A model generated the notes under the pieces. That model was not told the origin of the DNA. It worked only from the letters and a program-made list of their open reading frames with translations, and searched no databases. The position numbers and the translations under genes were made by a program. Below, piece after piece: positions 26,545 through 34,885 of a DNA stretch of 64,000 nucleotides. Where the stretch lies: the NCBI RefSeq assembly GCF_003318255.1, contig NZ_QOCF01000036.1:1-64000 (forward strand). The letters are read 5' to 3'. This DNA is from Ruegeria sp. A3M17 (GTDB lineage: Bacteria; Pseudomonadota; Alphaproteobacteria; Rhodobacterales; Rhodobacteraceae). The stretch's first letter is position 1. Each line of letters opens with the position of its first letter.

Positions 26545-27252
26545 GTGCTCAGTGTGGATCTTTGGCTGTGGTCTCTGGAAGAAGCGGACGAACACCTTGA
26601 TCATTTTAGTAAGGAACTGTCGGTTGACGAACTGCGAAGGGCCGATCGTTTTGTCAAATCCAGTGATCGGAGCATGTACATTGTAGGTCGCGCCGGATTG
26701 CGGAGAATCTTGGCGGATTACATTGGTCTTGACGCCAAGGCGGTCGAGTTTGAGTACGGGCCGCATGGCAAGCCGTATTTGCAAAATGGCCCTGGGTTTA
26801 ACCTCAGTCACTCTGGCGGTCGGGCTGCATTGGCAGTGTGCCCGTATACCCATCCGGGTCTCGATATCGAGTTGGTGCGACCTATCGAAGATGCGGTGGC
26901 TAAACATCATTTCTCTCCAGCGGAATACGCCGAGTTGTCGTGCTTGCAACCGTCGGATTGGTTGCAAGGGTTTTTTCGCTGCTGGACCAGAAAAGAGGCT
27001 GTTCTGAAATCACTGGGGCATGGGTTGTACATGCCCCTTGATTCTTTCGATGTGACCCTCTCGCCCGGCGTTCCGCCCCGATTGACGCGGATTGAAGACG
27101 ACAACCCTTTAAGTTGGACTTTAATTCATTTCGAACCTGCGCCGGGTTGGATCGGCGCGTTGGCCCTGCGCGATACAGGTGGCCCTGTCGAGCTTCGGTG
27201 GCGATCCGGTGATCCAATCGTCCGAGCCTGCTCACGACGTTCCAGAAAATAG
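26545..27252 (+). CDS. Sfp-type 4'-phosphopantetheinyl transferase
   Basis: This enzyme transfers phosphopantetheine from CoA to the carrier-domain serines of NRPS/PKS proteins. From GTG 26545 it has 235 residues, the normal Sfp length. Diagnostic motifs are present: the substrate-binding GPHGKPYL and FNLSHSGG, the Mg-binding GLDIELV and FFRCWTRKEAVLKSLGHGL. The GTG is chosen because AAGGAAGG lies nine bases upstream; a TTG at 26494 would add 17 residues. It should activate Ser585, Ser1607 and Ser3219 of the large synthase and Ser504 of the C-PCP-TE protein. The last 127 bases overlap the convergent methyltransferase gene, unusually long for two full-length genes. Confidence 0.93.
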   Translation: MLSVDLWLWSLEEADEHLDHFSKELSVDELRRADRFVKSSDRSMYIVGRAGLRRILADYIGLDAKAVEFEYGPHGKPYLQNGPGFNLSHSGGRAALAVCPYTHPGLDIELVRPIEDAVAKHHFSPAEYAELSCLQPSDWLQGFFRCWTRKEAVLKSLGHGLYMPLDSFDVTLSPGVPPRLTRIEDDNPLSWTLIHFEPAPGWIGALALRDTGGPVELRWRSGDPIVRACSRRSRK

Positions 27253-28139
27253 CCTCGGCTGACACTTGGGCCCAAACCGGGATGCGTTGAAATGATACGA
27301 CCAAGAGATGGGATGTCCCATTGATCGCGTATTACATAGCCCATTTCGGTTAGGTTTTTTTCAAAGTCATTTCTGTTTCTGATTTGATAAGGCACCCGGC
27401 CAGGCCCGACCTTTTCCAGAGTTACTACGGTCGGGCCACAGCGAGTCGCGACCTTGTTTAGCAAGATGTATCTGGGTGGAGCGTCGAGCTTGCCGATTAA
27501 TTCAGCCAGAGAAATATCCAAGTATTGCATCAGGCCCGACCCTAGCAACACGTCTATCTGACCAACTTTCGCAAGGTCGTCTTGAAATACAATTTCAGCA
27601 GGTAACTCCTGACTCTCCTGTGCGGCGCGGGCCAGATCGACGGTTACGGGCAAATCGTAAACTGTCCACTGCAACCTGTCGATTGGACACAAATCCCGAA
27701 AAGCGATGTATTTCGACCCGAAATGCCCCCCTGCATCCAGCAGGTGCATTCCTTCGCTAAAAACTTCGTTAATCCAATGAATGACCGGGTAATCCCAGAC
27801 AACGGTTTTGCGCATCAGGCCGGTGTTCACCTGTGCCACGTCCTTATCATTATACCCGTTGCCGCGGGCTTTGACGGCGGCCGTTGCATAGTTTGGATAA
27901 GCGCCAACCATGGCCGGGGGGCGAATGCCGGTCGTCATTAGCCGAGCCCAAGCCGCTGAAACCGGAAGCCCAATCCCACGTTTCAAAAGACTTGAGCCAA
28001 ATTTTAGGGTTTCTCGTGATCTAAACAAAAAATTACCACCGCACAAAAAGCGAGAAAAACGGCCAGTATGATTCCTGAGCCCGAAGAAAATACTCCGCCA
28101 AATTACTTTCAAACCGGATTCGGGAAAACCCAAAGGCAA
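27126..28139 (-). CDS. TIGR04325-type putative methyltransferase
   Basis: This protein has up to 337 residues. The N-terminus is basic and hydrophobic; the core is a SAM-dependent methyltransferase-like fold with LLDAGGHFGSKYIAF (motif I), LQWTVYDLPVTVDLAR and DVLLGSGLMQYLD. Ending motifs such as PPRYILLNKV and SRGYFLERREQAR match the TIGR04325 family, commonly found in polysaccharide clusters. About 30 residues after that last motif are low-complexity and fall entirely in the overlap with the phosphopantetheinyl transferase gene. The true coding part may therefore end near 27220 in related genes. It starts with TTG, so the 5' end is uncertain. Likely role: methylating a sugar or an attached group; the substrate is unknown. 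Confidence 0.7.
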   Translation of the reverse strand: MPLGFPESGLKVIWRSIFFGLRNHTGRFSRFLCGGNFLFRSRETLKFGSSLLKRGIGLPVSAAWARLMTTGIRPPAMVGAYPNYATAAVKARGNGYNDKDVAQVNTGLMRKTVVWDYPVIHWINEVFSEGMHLLDAGGHFGSKYIAFRDLCPIDRLQWTVYDLPVTVDLARAAQESQELPAEIVFQDDLAKVGQIDVLLGSGLMQYLDISLAELIGKLDAPPRYILLNKVATRCGPTVVTLEKVGPGRVPYQIRNRNDFEKNLTEMGYVIRDQWDIPSLGRIISTHPGLGPSVSRGYFLERREQARTIGSPDRHRSSTGPPVSRRANAPIQPGAGSK

Positions 28140-28404
28140 AATGCGCTCGTTACTGTTAACAGTTCAGAAACATTGTGAGAGATAGTTGGCAATTGCTGCT
28201 CGAATTTTGGGGTGTTAGTGCTTCCGGTTCGCGATCTGAATATGCTCAGTTACTTTGACAGAGAACGATTTTCGATATGCCGCTTGCCGATAACCGATTC
28301 GGGCAACGATGCTTGTCGAAGTAACAGACGAAACAGTGAATTTGACCAAATTAATAGATGTTCCGTTCGGGGTTCACGCTCCGAGGTTGTAAGCGAGGAC
28401 GAAA

Positions 28405-29820
28405 ATGGCTGTTTATCCTGCTGCAGCCGCATTCTTGTTATTGTGGCTTTGGCTCAGCGCACGAAATGCTGACAATGGGATATTGATGGCCATAGCGGTC
28501 ATCCCATTTGGGATGTTCGCAGCGTTGGTTGCCGGTGGTCTCTCAATGATCATTGCCAATTTATTGGCTATTCTTTCGATCTTTCTATTGATCTTACGGC
28601 GGATTACGCATGCGCCTGGGTCGGCAGAATTCCGTTTGCCCCCGTCGGGTGTCTATCTTCTTGTTTTTGCGTTGTACTCTGTTTTCTCCGGAATCGTCCT
28701 TGTGCGCCTGTTCGAGGGGCAGTTTCTTGTTTTCCCGATGACGGTGACAAACAGAGGGCCACAGGTTAGTAACTTCTTCAGCTCTGTAATGCTGCCGCTA
28801 CGGCCTACAAACTCCAACATAGCGCAATCGGTCTATATCCTGCTGTCCTTTGCCTTCTTTCTAGCGACAGTTTTTGTCGCCAGACGGCGCGGGGCAGAGT
28901 TCATTGAAAAAGGACTGGTTTGGGCCGCCTCGCTTAACGTGGTTCTTGGACTCTTAGACCTTCTGGGTGCCGATGCGGTTTTGAGCCTAGTCAGAACTGC
29001 CGACTATACCCTTCTAAACGAACATCTGGTGGGGCCGTTCAGTAGGGTGATCGGAGGATATGCCGAAGCGTCCGCTTATGGGGCCGCTTCGGCTGCGTTC
29101 TTTACTTACTTTTTTATGTCTTACTTGGTTGTCAGAACGCAAAGCCACGGCATCTTGGCAGCAGCCAATTTTGTTGGCGCCGTGCTTGCCATGTCCAGCA
29201 CAGGCATAGCCGCTCTTGCCGCAGGGATATTCTTCGTGACTCTGCATTTCAGAGTTTTCTTGGGCTTCAGTATGTCTCGTGGGTTTGGGCATCTCATGGT
29301 CATAGGTGTTTCGTGTCTCGCCATTGCGATCAGTGCGTTACTTCTGGTGCCAGTCGTGATGGATAGCGTTTCAGATATTCTAGACCGTTTGGTTTTTTCC
29401 AAACAAGATTCCCTATCAGGACGGGAACGCGGCGCGTGGGCTGCGGCTGGGTTTGATACTTTCTTCCAAACCTGGGGGCTTGGGGCCGGAGTCGGCTCAG
29501 TGCGGGGGAATGGCATTGCATCCGTTCTTTTGGGAAGTGTGGGCTTTCCCGGAACGATTGCTTTTTTGATGTTCATTTTCAGCGCAATTGGTTTGCCAGC
29601 TTCAGGAGCCGATCGCGGCACGCTACGGTTGTTTAGCGCTGGTCGCGTTTGCGCGCTGACATTATTGACAGCCATGTTAGTTTCAGCAACGACACCGGAT
29701 CCAACTCTGCTTCTTATGGCGATTTCGGGGCTGTGCGTCGTTGCCCGTGAACAGGTTTTCGCGGGCCGCACGATTGAGCCGCTAGCACCTTCTGCCGAAG
29801 GGTTTTCGAATCGCGTTTAG
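28405..29820 (+). CDS. Wzy-like polysaccharide polymerase (O-antigen ligase family)
   Basis: The product has 471 residues, mostly hydrophobic, with about ten to eleven predicted membrane helices. A larger loop near the middle (about 290-370) contains RERGAWAAAGFDTFFQTWGLGAGVGSV, the Wzy_C-like segment of O-antigen polymerases/ligases. It should polymerise lipid-linked repeat units on the periplasmic face of the inner membrane. GAGGA five bases before the ATG supports the start. The 265 bases upstream (28140-28404) separate it from the divergent methyltransferase gene and hold no coding frame I trust. An ExoY-like gene follows in the same direction. Family assignment rests on topology, the loop motif and context, as Wzy proteins diverge strongly. 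Confidence 0.75.
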   Translation: MAVYPAAAAFLLLWLWLSARNADNGILMAIAVIPFGMFAALVAGGLSMIIANLLAILSIFLLILRRITHAPGSAEFRLPPSGVYLLVFALYSVFSGIVLVRLFEGQFLVFPMTVTNRGPQVSNFFSSVMLPLRPTNSNIAQSVYILLSFAFFLATVFVARRRGAEFIEKGLVWAASLNVVLGLLDLLGADAVLSLVRTADYTLLNEHLVGPFSRVIGGYAEASAYGAASAAFFTYFFMSYLVVRTQSHGILAAANFVGAVLAMSSTGIAALAAGIFFVTLHFRVFLGFSMSRGFGHLMVIGVSCLAIAISALLLVPVVMDSVSDILDRLVFSKQDSLSGRERGAWAAAGFDTFFQTWGLGAGVGSVRGNGIASVLLGSVGFPGTIAFLMFIFSAIGLPASGADRGTLRLFSAGRVCALTLLTAMLVSATTPDPTLLLMAISGLCVVAREQVFAGRTIEPLAPSAEGFSNRV

Positions 29821-29953
29821 CTTTGTTGGATTTTTCTGCCTGGAACAGTCCGGAGGTAAACTTGAGTACTGTTGACCTTCTGGCGACAAACTGACTTGAA
29901 GAAGTAGGTTATCCACAGGACGCCCGCTGCCCTTTCTCGATTTTACAAAAAAG

Positions 29954-29983
29954 TTGCGGCTTCGACAGGGATTTACTTATACT
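29954..29983 (+). promoter_or_regulatory. Candidate promoter before the ExoY-like gene
   Basis: TTGCGG (29954-29959) and TATACT (29978-29983) with an 18-base spacer resemble -35 and -10 boxes. A transcript starting about 29990 would exclude the upstream TTG at 29954 as the start of the transferase and fits an ATG at 30014 or 30065. Confidence 0.4.
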
Positions 29984-30064
29984 TTGAAAGGCGGGGAATT
30001 GTACTGCGGGCCGATGTTTTCCGGGTCGCGCATTTTGTATAGTGTATTAACGATTGGCTGTGTA

Positions 30065-30766
30065 ATGAGAACGAATTTTGATCGTGGGGCTGAAGTAGAG
30101 TCTTCATTGCTCGGTGGCTCATCTTCTTGTCGATTAAAGAAGTACAACGGTGGTTCAGACACTTTTCTCAAATCGTTGTTTGACCGTTTGTTCGCTTTTT
30201 TTGCGCTGATCTTTTTCTCTCCTTTTCTTATTCTGATCTCGCTGGTTATTTTGATAACGGACGGTGGGCCCATATTTTTTGGGCACAAACGTATCGGTCG
30301 AGATGGCAAAGAATTCAACTGCCTCAAATTTAGAACGATGGCACGAGACGCCGAAGAGCGTTTGGCAAGGATCCTGGAATCTGACGCCGAAGCACGCGCT
30401 CAGTGGGAAGCTCAACAGAAACTGGATGATGACCCGCGGATCACTACAGTTGGTGAGTTTTTTCGCAAGACTAGCTTAGACGAACTGCCGCAATTCTGGA
30501 ACGTCTTAGTGGGTGACATGGCGATTGTCGGACCTCGCCCGGTCGTTGCTGCGGAAGCGTCGCACTATGGCGAGCATTTCAGTGACTACCTTTCGGTCAA
30601 ACCGGGGATTACCGGGTATTGGCAGGTCAGTGGGCGGAGCAACACAACCTATGCCGAAAGAGTACAGATGGATGTTGATTACGTGAACAACCGGTCATTT
30701 GGACGCGACATCGAGATCATTCTCAAGACGATAAAAGTGATGATCATGAGCGATGGCGCTCGGTAG
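30065..30766 (+). CDS. ExoY-like undecaprenyl-phosphate sugar-1-P transferase
   Basis: From ATG 30065 the product has 233 residues, the usual ExoY length. It has one hydrophobic helix near residues 40-62 ([21 protein letters not shown]) and a cytoplasmic catalytic domain. Typical bacterial sugar transferase motifs follow: [48 protein letters not shown] and [14 protein letters not shown]. It transfers the first sugar-1-phosphate to undecaprenyl phosphate, committing to repeat-unit synthesis. In-frame starts at 29954 (TTG) and 30014 (ATG) exist; the first overlaps a likely promoter. It stands between the Wzy-like gene and the second group of glycosyltransferases. Confidence 0.9.
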   Translation: MRTNFDRGAEVESSLLGGSSSCRLKKYNGGSDTFLKSLFDRLFAFFALIFFSPFLILISLVILITDGGPIFFGHKRIGRDGKEFNCLKFRTMARDAEERLARILESDAEARAQWEAQQKLDDDPRITTVGEFFRKTSLDELPQFWNVLVGDMAIVGPRPVVAAEASHYGEHFSDYLSVKPGITGYWQVSGRSNTTYAERVQMDVDYVNNRSFGRDIEIILKTIKVMIMSDGAR

Positions 30767-30784
30767 CGAAACCTAGGATTGCGG

Positions 30785-30928
30785 TCAGAAGAAAACAAAT
30801 AAAATTACGACTAACCAGAAGAGGAGACAACCGCCTATCACCAGCCTGCGTAGTAACTTTGGTGACGCGGATTCTATCATTTCGATGATGTTGAAACGCA
30901 ACGCTTTATTCTCGTGAACGAGGGCCAT
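30785..30928 (-). CDS. Possible 47-residue single-pass membrane protein
   Basis: A short minus-strand frame in the 287-base gap after the ExoY-like gene encodes a charged N-terminal half (MALVHENKALRFNIIEM) and a clean C-terminal hydrophobic helix (LVIGGCLLFWLVVILFVFF). A positively charged LLRR precedes the helix, a plausible small membrane protein. The ribosome binding site upstream is weak. I recognise no family. It opposes the surrounding polysaccharide genes. It could be a chance frame, but charged residues followed by an uninterrupted helix and an immediate stop are unusual for noise. Confidence 0.3.
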   Translation of the reverse strand: MALVHENKALRFNIIEMIESASPKLLRRLVIGGCLLFWLVVILFVFF

Positions 30929-31053
30929 TTGCTATGCTCGACTTTTCTTTTTCATGATTAATATCACGGTTACGCTGAGTTCGAATACCTGTCAACAATG
31001 CAGGCTGTGGCGGCGGTTTATCGGCAATATTATGTCTAAAGTGTGTTAGCATC

Positions 31054-31932
31054 ATGCGATTAATCGTTTCTATCCCGACTACAAACCGCCCAGAAATTGT
31101 GGTTCCTACAGTTTTGGACATAGCGCGCCAAAAAAGATTTCCAGACCTCGTAATCGTAGTTGTTGCGCGGGCCGACGATATTGACGCGCATAAAATTGCC
31201 GATTTGCCATTCCCAGTTTGCATCGTTCAAAGCGAACGCGGCTCATGTATTCAACGAAACACAGCCTTGAGCATGCTGCAGGAAGAAGATGTCCTGCTGT
31301 ATTTGGATGACGATTTTCTAATGGCGCCGGATTATCTGGCCAACCTAGAACATCTGTTCAAGTCTCGGACCGACGTCGTCATGGCAACTGGGACAGTTTT
31401 GGCAGATGGAATACATGGCCCGGGAATCAGCCACTTGCGAGGTTTGGAAATGGTCTCGCGAACAGCGCCCACCATTACTCCTGAAATTACTGACATCTAC
31501 AATTGCTATGGCTGCAACATGGCGCTGCGCGCTGCACCAGCTTTGTTGGACAAAATACTCTTTGATACGCGGCTCAAGCTTTACGCTTGGCTTGAGGATG
31601 TAGATTTCTCACGCCAGATGGCTGCGTATGGTCGCATCGTTCGATCGAGCAATTTGCGAGGTGTCCATTTAGGAACCAAGGTTGGGCGATCAAGCGGCTT
31701 GCGTGTTGGGTACTCGCAAATTGCCAACCCGCTTTATCTGCATAGAAAAGGGACGATGGCGTTTAATCGCGCTCTGAACATCATGTGTAGAAACTTGGCG
31801 AGCAACTTTGTCAGGTCTTTCAATTCCGAGCCTGAAATTGATCGGTTGGGGCGCTTGAAAGGAAACCTGCATGCCTTTGGCGACTTGGCGCGCGGCAGGA
31901 TTAACCCTGAGAAAGTGGCGCGTTTCGAATGA
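31054..31932 (+). CDS. Glycosyltransferase family 2 (GT-A)
   Basis: The product has 292 residues and starts MRLIVSIPTTNRPEIVVPTVLDIARQ, the nucleotide-sugar-binding opening of GT2 enzymes. VQSERGSCIQRNTAL and the DxD-like YLDDDFLM give the metal/UDP site. LYAWLEDVDFSRQMA carries the catalytic acidic pair (ED) of the family. There is no membrane segment, so it is a cytoplasmic enzyme adding one sugar to the lipid-linked repeat unit. Its stop overlaps the start of the next glycosyltransferase by four bases (ATGA). A strong ribosome binding site is lacking. The sugar cannot be assigned. Confidence 0.88.
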   Translation: MRLIVSIPTTNRPEIVVPTVLDIARQKRFPDLVIVVVARADDIDAHKIADLPFPVCIVQSERGSCIQRNTALSMLQEEDVLLYLDDDFLMAPDYLANLEHLFKSRTDVVMATGTVLADGIHGPGISHLRGLEMVSRTAPTITPEITDIYNCYGCNMALRAAPALLDKILFDTRLKLYAWLEDVDFSRQMAAYGRIVRSSNLRGVHLGTKVGRSSGLRVGYSQIANPLYLHRKGTMAFNRALNIMCRNLASNFVRSFNSEPEIDRLGRLKGNLHAFGDLARGRINPEKVARFE

Positions 31933-33197
31933 CAAACCCAGCTCCAAGTCGCGTGGTGGTACTTAGTGACTTCGCAAAAATTCGCGGAGGGGCTTCCAAG
32001 CTTGCGGTTCTTCAGGCCTGGTTGCTTGCGAGACAGGGCATCCCTGTTACATTTTTTTGTGGCGACGATGGGGGGCAGATGCCGACTGGGGTCGAGCTGA
32101 TATCTATGGGTGGTCAAAGCTTGTTGGATCAGGGTGGACTGTCCGCAGCCGCGTCGGGGCTCTGGAATCATAGGGTTAAGAAGCGGCTAGCCACTTGGAT
32201 CAAAAAAAATGACTGCCCGGGTACCATCTACCATGTCCATGGGTATCATCAGACTTTGTCGCCTTCGCTTTTGTGCCCTCTTAAGCCGGTGAGAAGCCGC
32301 GCAGTCATGCACGCCCACGACTACTTTCTGAGTTGTCCCAATGGCGCGTTTTTTGATTTCCGCCAGCAAAACACCTGTCCACGCGTTGCGATGTCCGCGT
32401 CATGCATACTGCATAACTGTGACAAGCGTAGTTACGGGCAGAAAATCTGGCGGGTGTCGCGGCAAGCGCTACAAAACCGAACGCGACGCAAGTTATTGCC
32501 GGACGTCACGACCTTGCTAATCCACCCGGGCATGGAACACCGACTGTTTCCGGACGGCACGCCCGGCCCGGTAGTCGCTATAGCCAATCCGTCAGAACCT
32601 CTTTTGCCAGATCCGGTGCCATGCCATCAGAACAGTGAGTTTCTGTACGTTGGCGATCTGCACGAGTACAAAGGGGTCTTCCTATTGGCCGAGGCCGCAC
32701 GGCGTGCCGGCGTCAAAATGCGCTTTGTGGGCAGCGGTCTGGATCTGGCAGAACTGAAAGCCGGTTTCCCCGAACACCAGTTCGATGGTTGGCAAGATCG
32801 CGCTGGGTTAGAGCATGCTATGGCCAAAGCCCGGATGCTGGTAGCGCCGACATTGGGTCCGGAACCATTTGGTTTGGCACCGGTCGAAGCCTTGTTATGT
32901 GGCGTTCCGGTTCTGGCATCGGATAGCCTGCTAATTAGTCGGGACATTTGCGCTCAAAAGATGGGCGAGAGCTTTGCTGCCGGAGATCGGGATGCGCTGG
33001 CTGCCGCATTGGTCGGCCTGTCTTCGGACGATGATCGCATCGCGCAAATGGCTTCGAATGCCAGAACGGGTGCAGGCCTCATCTCACTGTCACCGCAAGC
33101 CTGGTGCGACGCCTTACTGACTCTGTATCGCGATATCCTCGGAAATCTGAACGCAACTCCGGGTGCAGAACATGTGCGGGCCCAAGTGGCCACGTAA
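31929..33197 (+). CDS. Glycosyltransferase family 4 (GT-B), second copy
   Basis: This 422-residue GT-B protein starts SRVVVLSDFAKIRGGASKLAVLQ, with the Gly-rich loop of GT4. HGYHQTLSPSLL and MHAHDYFLSCPNGAFFDF form the acceptor half, the second with a Cys-containing loop (CPRVAMSASCILHNCDKRSYGQ). The C-terminal half has FLYVGDLHEYKGVFLLAEAARR and the E-x7-E signature in LGPEPFGLAPVEALLCGVPVLA. It is translationally coupled to the GT2 gene. Its stop is directly followed by AGGAGG, which appears to serve a small frame before the flippase. Likely role: adding one sugar in repeat-unit assembly. Confidence 0.87.
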   Translation: MTNPAPSRVVVLSDFAKIRGGASKLAVLQAWLLARQGIPVTFFCGDDGGQMPTGVELISMGGQSLLDQGGLSAAASGLWNHRVKKRLATWIKKNDCPGTIYHVHGYHQTLSPSLLCPLKPVRSRAVMHAHDYFLSCPNGAFFDFRQQNTCPRVAMSASCILHNCDKRSYGQKIWRVSRQALQNRTRRKLLPDVTTLLIHPGMEHRLFPDGTPGPVVAIANPSEPLLPDPVPCHQNSEFLYVGDLHEYKGVFLLAEAARRAGVKMRFVGSGLDLAELKAGFPEHQFDGWQDRAGLEHAMAKARMLVAPTLGPEPFGLAPVEALLCGVPVLASDSLLISRDICAQKMGESFAAGDRDALAAALVGLSSDDDRIAQMASNARTGAGLISLSPQAWCDALLTLYRDILGNLNATPGAEHVRAQVAT

Positions 33198-33209
33198 AGG
33201 AGGGGCGTT

Positions 33210-33356
33210 TTGGAAAGCATCAATTGCGATAGATTTGACGCCCGCTCCTGTCTGTATTGGCTGGGATTGCCGTCCAGTTTCACTGACGAGAATGGTGGTG
33301 ATCACCAGCCCGAATTTGGCATCAGGGCTGATGCGCCAGACAGGTTGAGCCAATGA
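33210..33356 (+). CDS. Small 48-residue protein coupled to the flippase gene
   Basis: A short frame with a TTG start follows a very strong Shine-Dalgarno sequence (AAGGAGGGG, 33197-33205). It ends in TGA that overlaps the ATG of the flippase by four bases (ATGA). The product begins MESINCDRFDARSCLYWLGL and continues with an acidic, polar tail; it has two Cys and no membrane segment. I recognise no family. The strong ribosome site, fit between neighbours and coupled stop argue that it is translated, either as a real protein or as a leader that feeds ribosomes into the flippase gene, whose own ATG lacks a good ribosome site. Confidence 0.5.
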   Translation: MESINCDRFDARSCLYWLGLPSSFTDENGGDHQPEFGIRADAPDRLSQ

Positions 33357-34819
33357 CAATGTCGACCAAAAAAGCGGATACCGCGTTGCGTGGCGGGGTT
33401 TGGACCACGGTATCCAAGATTTTTACCCAGTTGACGCAGTTTGCGATCTTCTTGGTGGCCGTACGTCTGATGACTCCTGCCGAGTTTGGCGTTTTTGCTT
33501 TGGCTGCCGCAATGGTCGTTATCCTGACGCAAGTTTCAATGGCAGGCTGGTCAGAGTACATCATGCAATGGCATGGGTCCGAGGACCGCATTCGCGAAAC
33601 TCTTTTTGTGGCTATTCTATGCGGTTTTACCATCGCTGCGGTGGGTGTTTTGATAGGCAGCGCTATCGGGGGCATAGTTTCTGACCCCGTTGCTAAGCCG
33701 CTTCTTCAGGTTTTGTCAGTCGGTATGTTCTTCACTTCGATGGGTGCAGCATACAATGGCGTTTTGGTCCGGCAGGACCGGTTGACGGCTGCTGCGCTGA
33801 TCACGCCCATTGCGGAGGTTGCGAACCTGGCCGTTGCGATTTGGGCTCTGTATCAGGGGTTTGGTGTTATGGCACTGGCGTGGGGACGGCTTTGCGGCGC
33901 CGTAATCTGGAGCATCAGTGGATGTATTGTCAGTAAAACCACACCCAAAGTCATGGGGCGTGAGACGCTTGCGGATACAGTGGCCTTTTCCAAAAAGATC
34001 ATAATGACCCGTCTAGTGGTGAATGTTCGTATCTATTTCGCAACCCTGATTATTGGTGGGTTTTTGGGCGCGACCTCAGCCGGATATTATCGTGCGGCGC
34101 AGCGCATTGTCGCGGCATTTGAAGAAATCGTCAGCGAAACGACCCGTATATTGTCATGGAATCTTTTTCGCCGCAGCCGCGATGCATATGGCGATACGTC
34201 TAGATTTGGGGCACTTTCGCTGCGCTTCTTTCCCATTCTGTATTATGGGGTGGTTCCCTTGTTTATCGGTGTCTTCCTCATGGCGGATACGCTGACAGCC
34301 GGGATTTTGGGACCCGGCTGGGAGCCCGCAACACCGGTGCTACGTATCCTTGCTGTTGCTGCCCTGATCCGTTGCAGCGGCAATGCCAGCGCCGCGATTT
34401 TAACGCTGGCTGGTCAAGTTCAGAAATTACCTTGGATTATGGCGCTGTATTCAGGGATCACAATTGCCGCAATCCTGTCGGCCGCGTCTTTCGGCATAAC
34501 CGCTATTGCCTTGTCCGAAGTGGTGGCTTCGATCATTGTATTTTCGATCAACGCAATCATCATGAAGCGTTATGCCGGCATTCACTGGCATGTCATCCTC
34601 TGCAGGTCTTGGGCAGTGCTACCGGCGCTTGCGTTGGCTTGCATTCCCATTTTCTTGGCAGACAGGCTAAACCTGTTTTCGGAAGCCCATGATCTAGTCC
34701 GGTTTGTCCTGATTGGGCTGGGCATGATGGCTTTCTTCGTTCCCGCCGTTCTTCTTCTGGATGGATCTTTGCGCAACGCACTAAGAAAAAAAGGCTTTTC
34801 GGAACATTCAGTGGGATGA
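33353..34819 (+). CDS. Wzx-type polysaccharide flippase
   Basis: The product has 488 residues with about 12-14 hydrophobic helices, typical of the MOP/PST family that flips undecaprenyl-linked repeat units to the periplasm. The N-terminus TALRGGVWTTVSKIFTQLTQF and the following LMTPAEFGVFALAAAMVVI match the Polysacc_synt pattern. ATSAGYYRAAQRI is the usual repeat of the second half. A second ATG lies two codons downstream (33359). It ends the plus-strand polysaccharide series; the next gene is convergent, 66 bases after its stop, with no clear terminator between. Confidence 0.88.
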   Translation: MTMSTKKADTALRGGVWTTVSKIFTQLTQFAIFLVAVRLMTPAEFGVFALAAAMVVILTQVSMAGWSEYIMQWHGSEDRIRETLFVAILCGFTIAAVGVLIGSAIGGIVSDPVAKPLLQVLSVGMFFTSMGAAYNGVLVRQDRLTAAALITPIAEVANLAVAIWALYQGFGVMALAWGRLCGAVIWSISGCIVSKTTPKVMGRETLADTVAFSKKIIMTRLVVNVRIYFATLIIGGFLGATSAGYYRAAQRIVAAFEEIVSETTRILSWNLFRRSRDAYGDTSRFGALSLRFFPILYYGVVPLFIGVFLMADTLTAGILGPGWEPATPVLRILAVAALIRCSGNASAAILTLAGQVQKLPWIMALYSGITIAAILSAASFGITAIALSEVVASIIVFSINAIIMKRYAGIHWHVILCRSWAVLPALALACIPIFLADRLNLFSEAHDLVRFVLIGLGMMAFFVPAVLLLDGSLRNALRKKGFSEHSVG

Positions 34820-34885
34820 ACAGAGAGGAGCTCTTGCTGCACGGTTTCCCGGCTTACATCCGCAATGCGCAATATACGTCACTTG

